Shown here one piece after another: positions 27,903 through 37,335 of a stretch of 64,000 nt of DNA (its first letter is position 1; every line of letters begins with the position of its first letter). The translations under genes and the position numbers were made by a program. A model generated the notes under the pieces. It was given only the letters and a program-made list of their open reading frames with translations, had not been told where the DNA came from and did not search any database. Origin of the DNA: Glutamicibacter soli (GTDB lineage: Bacteria > Actinomycetota > Actinomycetes > Actinomycetales > Micrococcaceae); contig NZ_POAF01000002.1 in the NCBI RefSeq assembly GCF_003309065.1, forward strand, positions 62,001 to 126,000. Direction: 5' to 3'.

Positions 27903-28385
27903 ATGACTGAAACACCAATGGTCTACCGCACCGAAGGCGACAACTCGATGTACGCCGGCGCCGACGGTTTTGTGGTCCCCGTAGTCACCCGTGCCGGTCA
28001 GGAAGACACCAACACCGCGCAGTCCGGCGACTGCGTACGCGTCTCGGGCGTCAGCATCCAGCACACCCCAGCCACCAAGATCTGGTTCGGCCAGGTCTCC
28101 AATACCCCGGGCTACCGCTCGCTGCCGCACCACCACGGCGAAGCCGAAACCGGCGGCTACGTGCTGCGCGGCCACGGCCGCATCTACTTCGGCGAGAACT
28201 ACGAGCAGTACCTGGACATGACCGCAGGCGACTGGGTCTTCGTTCCGCCGTTCATGCCTCACGTCGAAGCCAACATGTCGGTCACCGAGGAGCTCGTCTG
28301 GCTCACCGCCCGCACCCCGGAAAACATCGTGGTGAACCTCGAAGACGTCGACGACGCATCGCTGGAAGGATACCGCCGAGCATGA
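27903..28385 (+). CDS. Single-domain cupin, possible ring-cleavage dioxygenase
   Basis: 160 residues. Complete cupin motif 1 (HHHGEAE, His76-78 and Glu82) and motif 2 (GDWVFVPPFMPH, His120, then Asn124), so the metal site is intact. Strong AAAGGAG site. The stop overlaps the thioesterase start (ATGA). No gentisate dioxygenase of usual length (~350 residues) exists in the window, so this small cupin could be the Fe(II) dioxygenase for the hydroxylated product; a non-catalytic binding role cannot be excluded. Confidence 0.8.
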   Translation: MTETPMVYRTEGDNSMYAGADGFVVPVVTRAGQEDTNTAQSGDCVRVSGVSIQHTPATKIWFGQVSNTPGYRSLPHHHGEAETGGYVLRGHGRIYFGENYEQYLDMTAGDWVFVPPFMPHVEANMSVTEELVWLTARTPENIVVNLEDVDDASLEGYRRA

Positions 28386-29266
28386 GCGCCCAGACCCTCG
28401 ACTCCCAGATCTTCCTGAAGGCCATCGATCTGACGGAGACCGCGCCGGAGGTTTTCGACCAGGCGTTCAACGCCACCCCGCAGTACGCTCCGTGGCCCAA
28501 GGCCTACGGCGGCGACATGGTGGCCCAGGGGGCCATGGCCATGATGCGTTCGGTGGGCGATGACCGCGAGCTGCATTCAATGCACTCCTACTTCCTGCGC
28601 CCCGTCGACATGCACGAGCCGGTGCGCTACGAGGTGGAGCACCTGCGCGACGGCCGCGGATACTCCACCCGCCAGGTGCGTGGATTCCAGAACGGCAAGC
28701 CGGTCTTCTCCGCCCTGGGTTCCTTCCACGTGCCCGAGCAGGGCCCGGACCTGTCCAAGGATGCTCCGGAAGGCTCCTTCGACCTGGATCCGGAGTCGCT
28801 GGACAGCGCCGCCCAGGCGCTGGAAGGCGCCGAAGGCGCGGATGCCGAGTACTGGTCCACCGGGCGCAGCTTCGAAATGCGCCATGTGCCATCGCCGGTG
28901 TACCTGAGCGTGGAAGGGTCTACCGAGCCGCACCAGGCGGTCTGGGTTAAGGCCTTCTCCCCGCTGCCGGACGACAAGGTGATCCAGCGGGCGGCGCTGA
29001 CCTACGTCTGCGACTACACCATCCTGGAACCGATCCTGCGCAGCCTGAACCTGCCATGGCGCACCGAGGGCCTGACCACTGCCAGCCTGGACCACTCCAT
29101 GTGGTTCCACCGCGAGGGCCGGGTGGACGACTGGGTACTCTACGTCCAGGAGGCAGTCTCCAGCCAGAACAACCGCGGACTGGCCCTGGGCCGGTTCTAC
29201 ACCCGGGACGGCAAGCTGCTGGCCACCGTTGCCCAAGAGGGCATGATCCGCGGCCCACGCGGCTAG
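28382..29266 (+). CDS. tesB: Acyl-CoA thioesterase II (TesB-like)
   Basis: 294 residues with two hot-dog halves. Family landmarks: YGGDMVAQG near residue 42, HSMHSYFLRP, SLDHSMWFH (catalytic Asp) and a C-terminal SSQNNRGLALGRFY (Ser/Gln). In this operon it probably frees the hydroxylated aryl acid (gentisate or 5-hydroxyanthranilate type) from CoA before ring opening, as the thioesterase step in CoA-dependent salicylate degradation. It overlaps the cupin gene by 4 nt. A general housekeeping TesB would not normally sit here. Confidence 0.9.
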   Translation: MSAQTLDSQIFLKAIDLTETAPEVFDQAFNATPQYAPWPKAYGGDMVAQGAMAMMRSVGDDRELHSMHSYFLRPVDMHEPVRYEVEHLRDGRGYSTRQVRGFQNGKPVFSALGSFHVPEQGPDLSKDAPEGSFDLDPESLDSAAQALEGAEGADAEYWSTGRSFEMRHVPSPVYLSVEGSTEPHQAVWVKAFSPLPDDKVIQRAALTYVCDYTILEPILRSLNLPWRTEGLTTASLDHSMWFHREGRVDDWVLYVQEAVSSQNNRGLALGRFYTRDGKLLATVAQEGMIRGPRG

Positions 29267-29326
29267 TGCACCGCCCGAAATCCTTCACCACACCGTATAC
29301 GGCGAAACGACCACTGGAGATACGAC

Positions 29327-30958
29327 ATGCCTCTATCACCCTCGTCCCACGTTGACACGTTCACCCGCGACCATCTGCCGCCGCTGGAACAGTGGCCGAC
29401 GATGGAATTCACCCTGCCGGAACTGCAGTACCCGGACCGGATGAACGCGGCCACCGTGCTGATCGACGACGCCGTCGCCGCCTTCGGCGCGGACCGTCCG
29501 GCCCTGCTGGCGCCCGACGGAACCACCCTCAGCTACGGCCAGCTGCTGGCCCGCTCCAACCAGGTGGCGCAGGTGCTGGTGGAGGACTTCGGCATCGTCC
29601 CGGGCAACCGGGTCATGCTGCGCGGACCGAACAACGCTTGGCTGGTCGCCTGCTGGCTGGGTGTGCTCAAGGCCGGCGCCGTCGCGGTGACCACCATGGC
29701 GGCGCTGCGCGCCCAGGAGATCACAACCATCGCGGAGCTGACCAAGCCTTCCGTGGCCCTGTGCGACCACCGCTTCGTCGAGGACATGGTGCTCGCCGCC
29801 GACGACGCCTACCCGGTGGTGGCGTTCGGCGGCGACGGGGAATCCGACCTGGTGCAGCTGGCCGCGGCGAAGTCGGGGCAGTTCACCAACGTGGACACCG
29901 CCGCCGACGACGTGGCGCTGCTGGGCCCGACTTCCGGCACCACCGGAACGCCGAAGATCACCATGCACTTCCACCGCGACATCCTGGCCAACGCGGACAC
30001 CTTCGCGCGCCATATCCTCAAGCCCACCAAGGACGACGTGTTCGCCGGGTCTCCCCCGCTGGCCTTCACCTTCGGGCTCGGCGGCCTGGTTGTCTTCCCG
30101 CTGCGTTTCGGGGCCAGCTCGCTGCTGACCGAGCGGGCCACCCCGGTGGAACTGGCAGAGCTCTCGCACCAGGCCGGGGCGACGGTGCTGTTCACCGCGC
30201 CCACCGCCTACCGGGCGATCCTCAAGAACGGCAAGGCCGACCTGCTGCGCTCGCTGCGCGTCGGCGTCTCGGCCGGCGAGCACCTGCCGGCTGAAACCTG
30301 GCACCAGGTGAACGAGGCCACCGGACTGGAACTGGTCAACGGCATCGGCTCCACCGAGATGCTGCACGTGTTCATCTCGGCCGCCGGCAAGGACATCCGT
30401 CCCGGCCGCACCGGCACCGCGATCCCCGGTTTCCGCGCCACCATCCTGGATGAGCATGGCAAGGAGCTGGGCCCGAACGAGATCGGCCGACTCGCGGTCA
30501 TCGGCCCGACCGGGTGCCGCTATCTGGACGACGAACGCCAGCTGAACTACATCAGCGGCGGCTGGAACGTCACCGGGGACGTGTTCATGAAGGATGAGGA
30601 GGGCTACTTCATCTACCAGGCCCGCAGCGACAACATGATCGTCTCCTCCGGCTACAACATCGGGGCTCCGGAAGTGGAGAACGCGTTGAACCAGCACGAC
30701 GAGGTGCTGGAGACCGCGGTCATCGCCCGCCCGGACCCGAACCGCGGATCCATCGTGTGCGCGTTCGTGGTGCTGGTCGACGGGGCCGAGCAGTCCGAGG
30801 CCAAGGCTAAGGAACTGCAGGACTTCGTGAAGGCAACCATCGCCCCCTACAAGTACCCGCGTGAAATCCACTTCGTGGACGAGCTGCCGCACAATCCCAG
30901 CGGCAAGCTGCAGCACTTCAAGCTGCGCGAGGCGCTGAACGCCGATTCGCTGTCCTAA
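29327..30958 (+). CDS. Aryl-CoA ligase (2-aminobenzoate/salicylate/benzoate-CoA ligase type)
   Basis: 543 residues of the ANL superfamily. AMP-binding P-loop TSGTTGTPK (202-210), NGIGSTEMLHVF, DRY-region variant NVTGDVFMKDEEGY, and the C-terminal catalytic Lys in PSGKLQHFKL. By pattern it belongs to the benzoate-CoA ligase branch that includes 2-aminobenzoate-CoA ligases. Activates an aromatic acid to its CoA ester with ATP. It directly precedes the matching hydroxylase gene. The choice between anthranilate and salicylate cannot be made by eye. Confidence 0.88.
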   Translation: MPLSPSSHVDTFTRDHLPPLEQWPTMEFTLPELQYPDRMNAATVLIDDAVAAFGADRPALLAPDGTTLSYGQLLARSNQVAQVLVEDFGIVPGNRVMLRGPNNAWLVACWLGVLKAGAVAVTTMAALRAQEITTIAELTKPSVALCDHRFVEDMVLAADDAYPVVAFGGDGESDLVQLAAAKSGQFTNVDTAADDVALLGPTSGTTGTPKITMHFHRDILANADTFARHILKPTKDDVFAGSPPLAFTFGLGGLVVFPLRFGASSLLTERATPVELAELSHQAGATVLFTAPTAYRAILKNGKADLLRSLRVGVSAGEHLPAETWHQVNEATGLELVNGIGSTEMLHVFISAAGKDIRPGRTGTAIPGFRATILDEHGKELGPNEIGRLAVIGPTGCRYLDDERQLNYISGGWNVTGDVFMKDEEGYFIYQARSDNMIVSSGYNIGAPEVENALNQHDEVLETAVIARPDPNRGSIVCAFVVLVDGAEQSEAKAKELQDFVKATIAPYKYPREIHFVDELPHNPSGKLQHFKLREALNADSLS

Positions 30959-31024
30959 CCGGCAGCCCACCCCAGCAAATTTTTGACCGCAGTGCCCACG
31001 GGGACTGGTGAAAGGACTAAGACC

Positions 31025-33421
31025 ATGAAAATCGCAGTGATTGGCGGAGGCCCGGGCGGACTGTACTTCGGCGCCCTGATGAAGCAGCTGGACGCGGCGC
31101 ACGAGGTGACGGTCTGGGAGCGCAACGCCGCCAGCGACACCTTCGGCTTCGGCGTGGTGTTCTCCGACGAGACCCTGGGCGGCATCGGCAACGCCGACCC
31201 GGTGATCGCCGAGTACATGTCCCGCCGTTTCGCCCGCTGGAGCGACATCGACATCCACTTCCGCGGCGCCATGCACACTGTCGGCGGCCAGGGTTTCGCG
31301 GCCATGAGCCGCAAGGAGCTGCTGGAGCTGCTGCAGCGCCGCAGCATCGAGCTGGGCGTTGACGTGCGCTTCTCCACCGTCGCCCCGCCGGTGGAAGAGC
31401 TGATGGCGCAGTACGACCTGGTGCTGGCGGCCGACGGCTTGAACTCCTCCGTCCGCGCCAAGTTCCCCGAGTCCTTCAAGCCCTCGCTGGATCCGCGCGC
31501 TTCCAAGTACATGTGGCTGGGCACCGACCAGGTGTTCGAGGCCTTCAAGTTCTTCGTCAAGGAAACCGACGCGGGCACCATGCAGATCCACGGCTACCCG
31601 TACTCCGACGAGGGCTCCACCTTCATCGTCGAAATGCACGAGGACGTGTGGCGGGCCGCCGGCTTCGACGAGAGCGAAAACGAGGTCTTCCCTCCAGGCG
31701 TGAGCGACATGAAATCCGTGGCCAAGGTCAAGGAGATCTTCGCGGACGAACTGGCCGGCTTCGACGTGCTGACCAACAACTCCAAGTGGATCAACTTCAC
31801 CACGGTGCGCAACCAGCACTGGCGCCACGAGAACATCGTGTTGCTGGGCGATGCCGCGCACACTGCGCACTTCTCCATCGGCTCCGGCACCAAACTGGCC
31901 ATGGAAGACTCCCTGGCCCTGGCCGCCTGCCTGCACGAGCACAACTCGGTTGAGGCGGCGCTTGAAGCCTACGAGACCGAGCGCCGCCCGGTGGTCGAAT
32001 CCACCCAGCGTGCCGCCCAGGCATCGCTGGAATGGTTCGAGAACATCGGCCAGTACAAGGACCAGGATCCGGTCCAGTTCTGCTTCAACCTGCTCACCCG
32101 TTCGCGCCGCATCACCTACGACAACCTCAAGCTGCGCGACACCGAGTTCGCCACCAAGGTGGATGAGGACTTCGCACGCCTGAACGGATCCGATGTGGTG
32201 GCCCCGGCGATGTTCCAGCCGCACAAGATCGGCGAGCTGGAGCTCGTCAACCGCGTGGTGGTCTCCCCCATGGACATGTACTCGGCGGTCGACGGCGTGC
32301 CCGGCGACTTCCACCTGGTCCATCTGGGCTCCAAGGCCATGGGCGGCGCCGGACTGGTCATGACCGAAATGGTCTGCGTCTCCGACATCGGCCGCATCAC
32401 CCCGGGCTGCACCGGCTTGTACACCGATGAGCAGGGCGCCGCGTGGAAGCGCATCACGCAGTACGTGCACGGCAACTCGCAGGCGAAGATCGGCGCCCAG
32501 ATCGGCCACTCCGGCCGCAAGGGTTCCACCAAGCTCATGTGGGAAGGCCTCGACGAGCCGCTGGAAGAGGGCAACTGGGAAGTCCTGGCCCCTTCGGCGC
32601 TGCCGTACGGCGAAGGCTGCCACGTTCCGGTGGAAATCACCCGTGCCCAGATGGATGAGGTCCGCGAGCAGTTCGTGGCCGCCGCCAAGCGCGCCGACGA
32701 GGCCGGTTTCGACCTGCTTGAGGTGCACGCCGCGCACGGCTACCTGCTCTCGTCGTTCCTCTCCCCGCTGTCCAACCAGCGCACCGACGAATACGGCGGC
32801 TCGCTGGAGAACCGCCTGCGCTACCCGCTGGAGGTCCTAGACGCGGTGCGTGCCGCCTGGCCGGCGCACAAGCCGCTGGGCGCCCGCATCTCCGCCACCG
32901 ACTGGGCGGAGGGCGGCAACACCGAGGACGACGCGCTGGAGATCGCCAAGGCGTTCATCGCCCACGGCATCGACTCGATCGACGTGTCCTCGGGCCAGAT
33001 CGTGCGCAATGAGCGCCCTGCCTTCGGCCGCAGCTACCAGACCCCGTTTGCGGACAAGATCCGCAACCAGGTCGCCGCGGCCGCCGGGGTGACGGTCATT
33101 GCCGTGGGCGCCATCAGCTCCTACGACGATGTGAACTCGATCCTGCTGGCGGGACGTGCCGACCTGGTAGCGCTGGGCCGTACCCACCTGTACAACCCGC
33201 AGTGGACCCTGCAGGCCGCCGCCGAACAGGAGTACGTGGGCGCCGGGGCCACCTGGCCGCTGCCGTTCAAGGCCGGACGCCGCAAGCCGCCAAGCGCACG
33301 CACCGACGCGGTCCGCCCGCGCCTGTCGCTGCTGCAGGAGGCCGAGGTCGACGAGCAGGTCCACCTGCGCTGGACCCCGGCCAGGGACCAGGAGCCAGAG
33401 GCCATCGCCTCGAACGCCTAG
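31025..33421 (+). CDS. Bifunctional salicylyl-CoA 5-hydroxylase / anthraniloyl-CoA monooxygenase-reductase
   Basis: 798 residues from ATG 31025 (AAAGGA 8 nt upstream). N-terminal class A flavin monooxygenase (1 to ~385): GGGPGGL near residue 7, DGLNSSVR and GDAAHTAHFSIGSG. C-terminal old-yellow-enzyme/NADH:flavin oxidoreductase domain (~390-770): QIGHSGRKG, HAAHGYLLSSFLSP and GRTHLYNP. The same architecture occurs in SdgC-type salicylyl-CoA 5-hydroxylase and in 2-aminobenzoyl-CoA monooxygenase/reductase. Last gene of the operon. Hydroxylates, and may also reduce, the CoA-bound ring. Confidence 0.92.
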   Translation: MKIAVIGGGPGGLYFGALMKQLDAAHEVTVWERNAASDTFGFGVVFSDETLGGIGNADPVIAEYMSRRFARWSDIDIHFRGAMHTVGGQGFAAMSRKELLELLQRRSIELGVDVRFSTVAPPVEELMAQYDLVLAADGLNSSVRAKFPESFKPSLDPRASKYMWLGTDQVFEAFKFFVKETDAGTMQIHGYPYSDEGSTFIVEMHEDVWRAAGFDESENEVFPPGVSDMKSVAKVKEIFADELAGFDVLTNNSKWINFTTVRNQHWRHENIVLLGDAAHTAHFSIGSGTKLAMEDSLALAACLHEHNSVEAALEAYETERRPVVESTQRAAQASLEWFENIGQYKDQDPVQFCFNLLTRSRRITYDNLKLRDTEFATKVDEDFARLNGSDVVAPAMFQPHKIGELELVNRVVVSPMDMYSAVDGVPGDFHLVHLGSKAMGGAGLVMTEMVCVSDIGRITPGCTGLYTDEQGAAWKRITQYVHGNSQAKIGAQIGHSGRKGSTKLMWEGLDEPLEEGNWEVLAPSALPYGEGCHVPVEITRAQMDEVREQFVAAAKRADEAGFDLLEVHAAHGYLLSSFLSPLSNQRTDEYGGSLENRLRYPLEVLDAVRAAWPAHKPLGARISATDWAEGGNTEDDALEIAKAFIAHGIDSIDVSSGQIVRNERPAFGRSYQTPFADKIRNQVAAAAGVTVIAVGAISSYDDVNSILLAGRADLVALGRTHLYNPQWTLQAAAEQEYVGAGATWPLPFKAGRRKPPSARTDAVRPRLSLLQEAEVDEQVHLRWTPARDQEPEAIASNA

Positions 33422-33444
33422 ACTCGCCTGGCACGGCCAGGCTC

Positions 33445-33493
33445 GACAGGGAGTGTTGCGATCAGCGGGAAACCGCCCGCAGCGCTCCCTGTC
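33445..33493 (+). terminator. Terminator of the CoA-dependent aromatic operon
   Basis: Outer stem GACAGGGAG (33445-33453) with CTCCCTGTC (33485-33493), further pairing inside (TTGCG with CGCAG), then TTCG. Starts 24 nt after the hydroxylase stop codon. Confidence 0.65.
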
Positions 33494-33639
33494 TTCGTCG
33501 TGCCTGGGGCATGCCCGCAGCACCTCCGCCGGGGCGGGAGAAGCGGAGCACTCCGGGCCAGGTTGCCCGATCGCTTCGTTGCAATTCCGGGTGGCGCTCA
33601 ACCCGAAGTCCGCTGACAGACGATTCGTGCGGGCGTAGC

Positions 33640-34053
33640 ATGGGGCGCATGACCCGTTTCCTTATTGACCCGCCTGTGCTCCTGGCGATTGCGCAGGAAG
33701 GCGTTTCGATCCACTCCGACCACCAACTCGTAGCCCCGCACGCCGTCCGCGTCGAGGCCATGGAACTGCTGCTAACCGAGGTTGCGGCAGGAACAATGCC
33801 AGAAGCCGCCGCCCTGGAGCTGCACGATGCAATGACGGCGGTGAAGATCCGCACCCTGGGCGACAGGGGTTCGCGGGGCACCGCCTGGAAGCTCGCCCGC
33901 AAGCACGGATGGGCATCACTGGGCAGGGCCGAATACCTGGCCATCGGTGTGCTGCAGGCAGACGCGCTGGTAGCCCTGGACCAGCAGCTTGCCACCCAGG
34001 CCACGGACATCCTGCCGCTGGCGCCGTTCTCGGCGCTGTCTACCGCCGGCTGA
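33640..34053 (+). CDS. PIN-domain protein (VapC-like)
   Basis: 137 residues from ATG 33640; a second in-frame ATG is at 33649. A small PIN-type nuclease fold: Asp in FLIDPP, Glu in VRVEAMELL, IRTLGDR...AWKLA, and AEYLAIGVLQADALVALD with Glu/Asp candidates. Resembles mycobacterial and actinobacterial VapC-like proteins. No antitoxin gene is visible immediately upstream, so it may be an orphan or a solitary PIN protein. Ribonuclease activity is inferred from the fold. Confidence 0.7.
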   Translation: MGRMTRFLIDPPVLLAIAQEGVSIHSDHQLVAPHAVRVEAMELLLTEVAAGTMPEAAALELHDAMTAVKIRTLGDRGSRGTAWKLARKHGWASLGRAEYLAIGVLQADALVALDQQLATQATDILPLAPFSALSTAG

Positions 34054-34585
34054 ACACCGGGAATTGAAAGATCCACCCCTCCGGCGGCCGAATACGGTGG
34101 CCTCCCCGCCGATACAACTACCCACCGCCGGCCCACCTTGATCCTAAGGCCATTTTGGCCATGTTGTCGGGTCCCCCAGTCCTTGGAAATCCAGACTGCA
34201 ATGAACTACCCCGCCGGAGGCGGGGACAGCAAAGACGCCTTCATACGGGTACCGCTTGACGCTGGAAGTCTAAAAGCGAGAAGCACCCCGCACCCGAATA
34301 ACGAAAGTTGCCAGGAACCCCGGTGAATCGGGGTTCCTGGCATCTAAAGCAATACAACCACAGGTCACGGCCGTGCATGCACTGGGAAGCCGAGACTAGC
34401 AGGAGCTACAAGCGTGTGTGTTCCCAACACTGCGCTCCCCTTGGCAATTTTTGCAATTTCCGCGGCTACATCACCGAGGCAAGTTGCCTTGACTGGTTGT
34501 TGTCGCTGCTTCAGGCCGTGCTTTTCCACGATGTGTCATGAATAAGCAAGAGTATCTGAGACGCGTTGTGTATATGGCGTTGGAC
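34054..34585. other. Non-coding gap with hairpins, left border of an AT-richer segment
   Basis: No convincing gene. Contains a 7-bp stem (34209-34215 with 34219-34225) and a 13-bp perfect stem (34310-34322 with 34329-34341) that could terminate transcription. Base composition becomes visibly richer in A+T to the right and stays so to about 38.9 kb. No tRNA or clear attachment site was recognised here. Confidence 0.5.
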
Positions 34586-35734
34586 CTAAAGTGTTTTCAG
34601 GGCCCTGACAAGTGCATCAACGTCGCTCTGAGCTGAATACGCATGCAGAGACAATCTCAAGCGTGAACCACGGGGTGAGGTTCCGATACGGAACTCGGCG
34701 AGCTTAGCTGCAAGTGCGTCTGGGTCCTCGCATACGATTGCTACTTCTGGTCCGCGGTGGGCTGGGTTCTCGGGATAATCGAGCTCGTAGCCGAGCGCAA
34801 GCAGTTCCCCCGCTAGCGATTCCCGCAGTGCTTCGACATGCGGCCAGCAGCTGGCAATATCAATTTGTTCGAGAACTTCGTAGCCTGCCACTCCGGCATA
34901 CGCTGAGGGGATTGCGTAGGTACCGGTCTCGTAACGACGCGCATTGTTCGGGTAGTCAACGAGCTCCGGATCGAACGCAAACGGATTAACACGCCCGAAC
35001 CAACCGGTCAGAATCGCGTCTTGTTCGGCCTTCTCGGGTTCGCGTACATACAGCGATGCGATACCCGGCAATCCCAACAAGTACTTCAGATTGCCCGTGA
35101 CCAGGAAGTCGCATTCGAGCTCGTCAACCGAGAACGGAACTACGCCCGCACCTTGGTATGCATCGACGAAAACCAATGCACCGACCGAGTGAGCATGTTC
35201 GATGATGCGGTCAATCTCCGGCCTCGTGCCATTTATGTAGCTCACGAGCGGAACCGAGACCAGCTTTGTGCGCTCATCGATGTGCGGGATCCAGTTTTCA
35301 GCTAGGAGTGCTCCCTCGATACCCGGCACATTGACAACTTCAATGCCTTCACGCTGAGCACGCCAGACGTTGCCGACCGATGGAAACTCAAGATCGGAGG
35401 TGACAAGGCGATTCCTTTCACCGGACCAGTCAAACGAGGAGACTGTCTGGAAAGCACCTTCGCTCGCACATGAAATCACTGCAATCTGATCGCTCGAACA
35501 ACCGAGGAACGCTGCGCTCTTAGCCCTGTATTGCTCCACAACGCCTACCCACACGTCCCAAGGTGCCTGGGAATCGACGAGTGATCCAGTCATGCGCTGC
35601 ATCGTTTGCGTCAAGTGGTCGGAAAGTGCTCCTTGGCTACAACTCGCGAAATGCGGGGCTTTATCGAGCTGCGCAAAATTCCGACGGAACTGCTCGGGCG
35701 TAAGTGAAACTCGTGAAGTGACGTTTAGTGTCAT
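34586..35734 (-). CDS. Aminotransferase class V family PLP enzyme (cysteine-desulfurase/kynureninase fold)
   Basis: 382 residues. Fold-type I: the PLP Lys lies in TGNLKYLLGLPG (about residue 233), with FVDAYQGAGVVP before it (Asp for the pyridine N) and YETGTYAIPS after it. It resembles the isopenicillin-N-epimerase/kynureninase-like branch of class V more than NifS-type desulfurases, because no desulfurase Cys loop was seen. Good GAGGAAATC site. Last gene of an AT-richer minus-strand operon with an NhaC-type antiporter. Substrate unknown; an amino acid brought in by the antiporter is plausible. Confidence 0.8.
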   Translation of the reverse strand: MTLNVTSRVSLTPEQFRRNFAQLDKAPHFASCSQGALSDHLTQTMQRMTGSLVDSQAPWDVWVGVVEQYRAKSAAFLGCSSDQIAVISCASEGAFQTVSSFDWSGERNRLVTSDLEFPSVGNVWRAQREGIEVVNVPGIEGALLAENWIPHIDERTKLVSVPLVSYINGTRPEIDRIIEHAHSVGALVFVDAYQGAGVVPFSVDELECDFLVTGNLKYLLGLPGIASLYVREPEKAEQDAILTGWFGRVNPFAFDPELVDYPNNARRYETGTYAIPSAYAGVAGYEVLEQIDIASCWPHVEALRESLAGELLALGYELDYPENPAHRGPEVAIVCEDPDALAAKLAEFRIGTSPRGSRLRLSLHAYSAQSDVDALVRALKTL

Positions 35735-35768
35735 GATTTCCTCAATTCTGTGGTCGATGGTGGGTCTT

Positions 35769-37274
35769 CTAACCGCGCGGTGCGGGAGCTAGCTCTGTTT
35801 CGGTGGAATCTGCAAGTTCGTTCGGGGCCTCAGGAACTATGTCTTCGAATCGCTTTACCGGGGCCCCGTCGGCCGATTCGAAACGTCGGCCCCAACCGGT
35901 AATAATCGAGAAGATCATTACTGCACTAAACAAGATGGGATAGAAGGATACAAACGCCACGGTGATGGGAGATATCACTGGCATACCCTCGACACCCGTT
36001 GTCAGCTGGTTGATGATGAAAAGGAACGCGCTGAAAGAGGGGACGATGCAGGCAATACCCGCGGCAAACGCCTCCATTACATTCGCCCGCCGATACGGAT
36101 GAAGCTTCGCACGAGCGCCGATTTCATCGGCGATAGCGGAGAACGGAACGATCGAAGGGCCCACAACCCCGGCAAACATGGTGGTTGTGATCGTTTGGCC
36201 GACTGCAATGGCGGTTTCCGCACCACGAGGACTCTGCGTCCAAGGTCGGCGCGATAGCGCATTGATGATAATTTCGAATATGCCCGCTTCACGTACGATC
36301 CCGATCATCCCGAAGACCGCTATCGACAGGCCGATCAGAGGCAGCATTCCATTGACACCGTCAAAAAGGAAGCCTGTCGGAGCGCCGTCCGCAACGAACA
36401 TGATGTCCTTCGGCGTGATCAGTCCTGCGATGAGAGCGACGACGGTACCGCTGACGACGCCGACTGTGATGGCAAGGTAAAGATTTCGCTTCCAAAACGC
36501 GACCACGATGAGTGCGACGACCGGAAGCAACATGACAAGTCCGAGCGGTGAGTATCCGCTGGCGTCGACCGAGCCACCCGCGGCTGGTGGTGCGGCAATA
36601 TTACCCAGTACCAGGAACAAGATCGCGCTGATCCCAGCGGCAGTCAGCGCGTATTTAGCACGCGTGCCAACCACCCCGGCTACTTCAGCACTACCTTTAC
36701 GTCGACGATAGCGTTGCGTGGATGCCGAAACAATTGTGGTATCAGATATCGGAGCAAGGCTGTCGCCGAACATAGCACCGGAAAAGATCGCACCCGCGAG
36801 CAACAGTGCATCCGCACCGACGCTAGCACCAGCAGGATAGAAAATCGGGAACGCAGTGAACAAGGTTCCCAGGGAGGTTCCAGTCGCCATCGACATGGCG
36901 CAGCACGCAAGAAAGACGATGGCGATGAATAGGCCGCCTGTCACGTTCAATTCGGCAGCAAGCCAGACAAAGCCTTCTGAAACTCCTGTGGATTCAAGCA
37001 AAGACGACAAAGGACCGACGACAAACAAGATCATCACTACAGTCATCGCAATAGTGTTCGCTAGGCCCGCGATCACGCTGTCCCAGAATCGGGTGTACTC
37101 CTTGGCGAAAACTCCGGCAACTATAATGCCGACGATGCCAGCGGTTGTAAGTGCCGTCGTGTCAAACGCTTTGAATACAACGAAGTATACGACTGCGCCT
37201 GCGATAAAGATGATTGGAGCGATAAACGCACCGAAAGTGCCAACTCGGAATTGAAGTGGTTTGTTGGTATTCAA
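35769..37274 (-). CDS. NhaC-family Na+/H+ or substrate antiporter
   Basis: 501 residues with about eleven membrane helices. NhaC landmarks: MATGTSLGTLFTAFPIFYPA and GAIFSGAMFGDSLAPISDTT, the typical helix-break region with Asp residues. The start codon is TTG at 37274, with AAAGG 10 nt upstream; no ATG fits. NhaC members exchange Na+ and H+ or, in some cases, organic anions such as malate and lactate or amino acids. Its position between a PLP enzyme gene and a small protein gene suggests uptake of the PLP enzyme's substrate. Confidence 0.85.
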   Translation of the reverse strand: MNTNKPLQFRVGTFGAFIAPIIFIAGAVVYFVVFKAFDTTALTTAGIVGIIVAGVFAKEYTRFWDSVIAGLANTIAMTVVMILFVVGPLSSLLESTGVSEGFVWLAAELNVTGGLFIAIVFLACCAMSMATGTSLGTLFTAFPIFYPAGASVGADALLLAGAIFSGAMFGDSLAPISDTTIVSASTQRYRRRKGSAEVAGVVGTRAKYALTAAGISAILFLVLGNIAAPPAAGGSVDASGYSPLGLVMLLPVVALIVVAFWKRNLYLAITVGVVSGTVVALIAGLITPKDIMFVADGAPTGFLFDGVNGMLPLIGLSIAVFGMIGIVREAGIFEIIINALSRRPWTQSPRGAETAIAVGQTITTTMFAGVVGPSIVPFSAIADEIGARAKLHPYRRANVMEAFAAGIACIVPSFSAFLFIINQLTTGVEGMPVISPITVAFVSFYPILFSAVMIFSIITGWGRRFESADGAPVKRFEDIVPEAPNELADSTETELAPAPRG

Positions 37275-37335
37275 GTTGATGGCGCCTTTCTTGATCGGAT
37301 GAAGCGGAATATGAATGCCTAGCGAGGATCCTGGC

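Noticed and set aside
29336-32737. A 1133-residue minus-strand frame opposite the CoA ligase and hydroxylase genes
   Set aside because: Long only because of GC-rich codon structure; composition is unlike any protein and the plus-strand genes are unambiguous.
28382-33421. Phenylacetyl-CoA (paa) pathway suggested by the PaaX regulator
   Set aside because: None of the epoxidase subunits (PaaABCDE), PaaG, PaaZ or PaaK-type genes is present; the enzymes match salicylyl-/aminobenzoyl-CoA chemistry instead.
34209-34341. Hairpins near 34.2-34.3 kb as a genomic-island attachment site
   Set aside because: No matching direct repeat was found at the other end of the AT-rich segment and there is no integrase or tRNA; they are more simply terminators.
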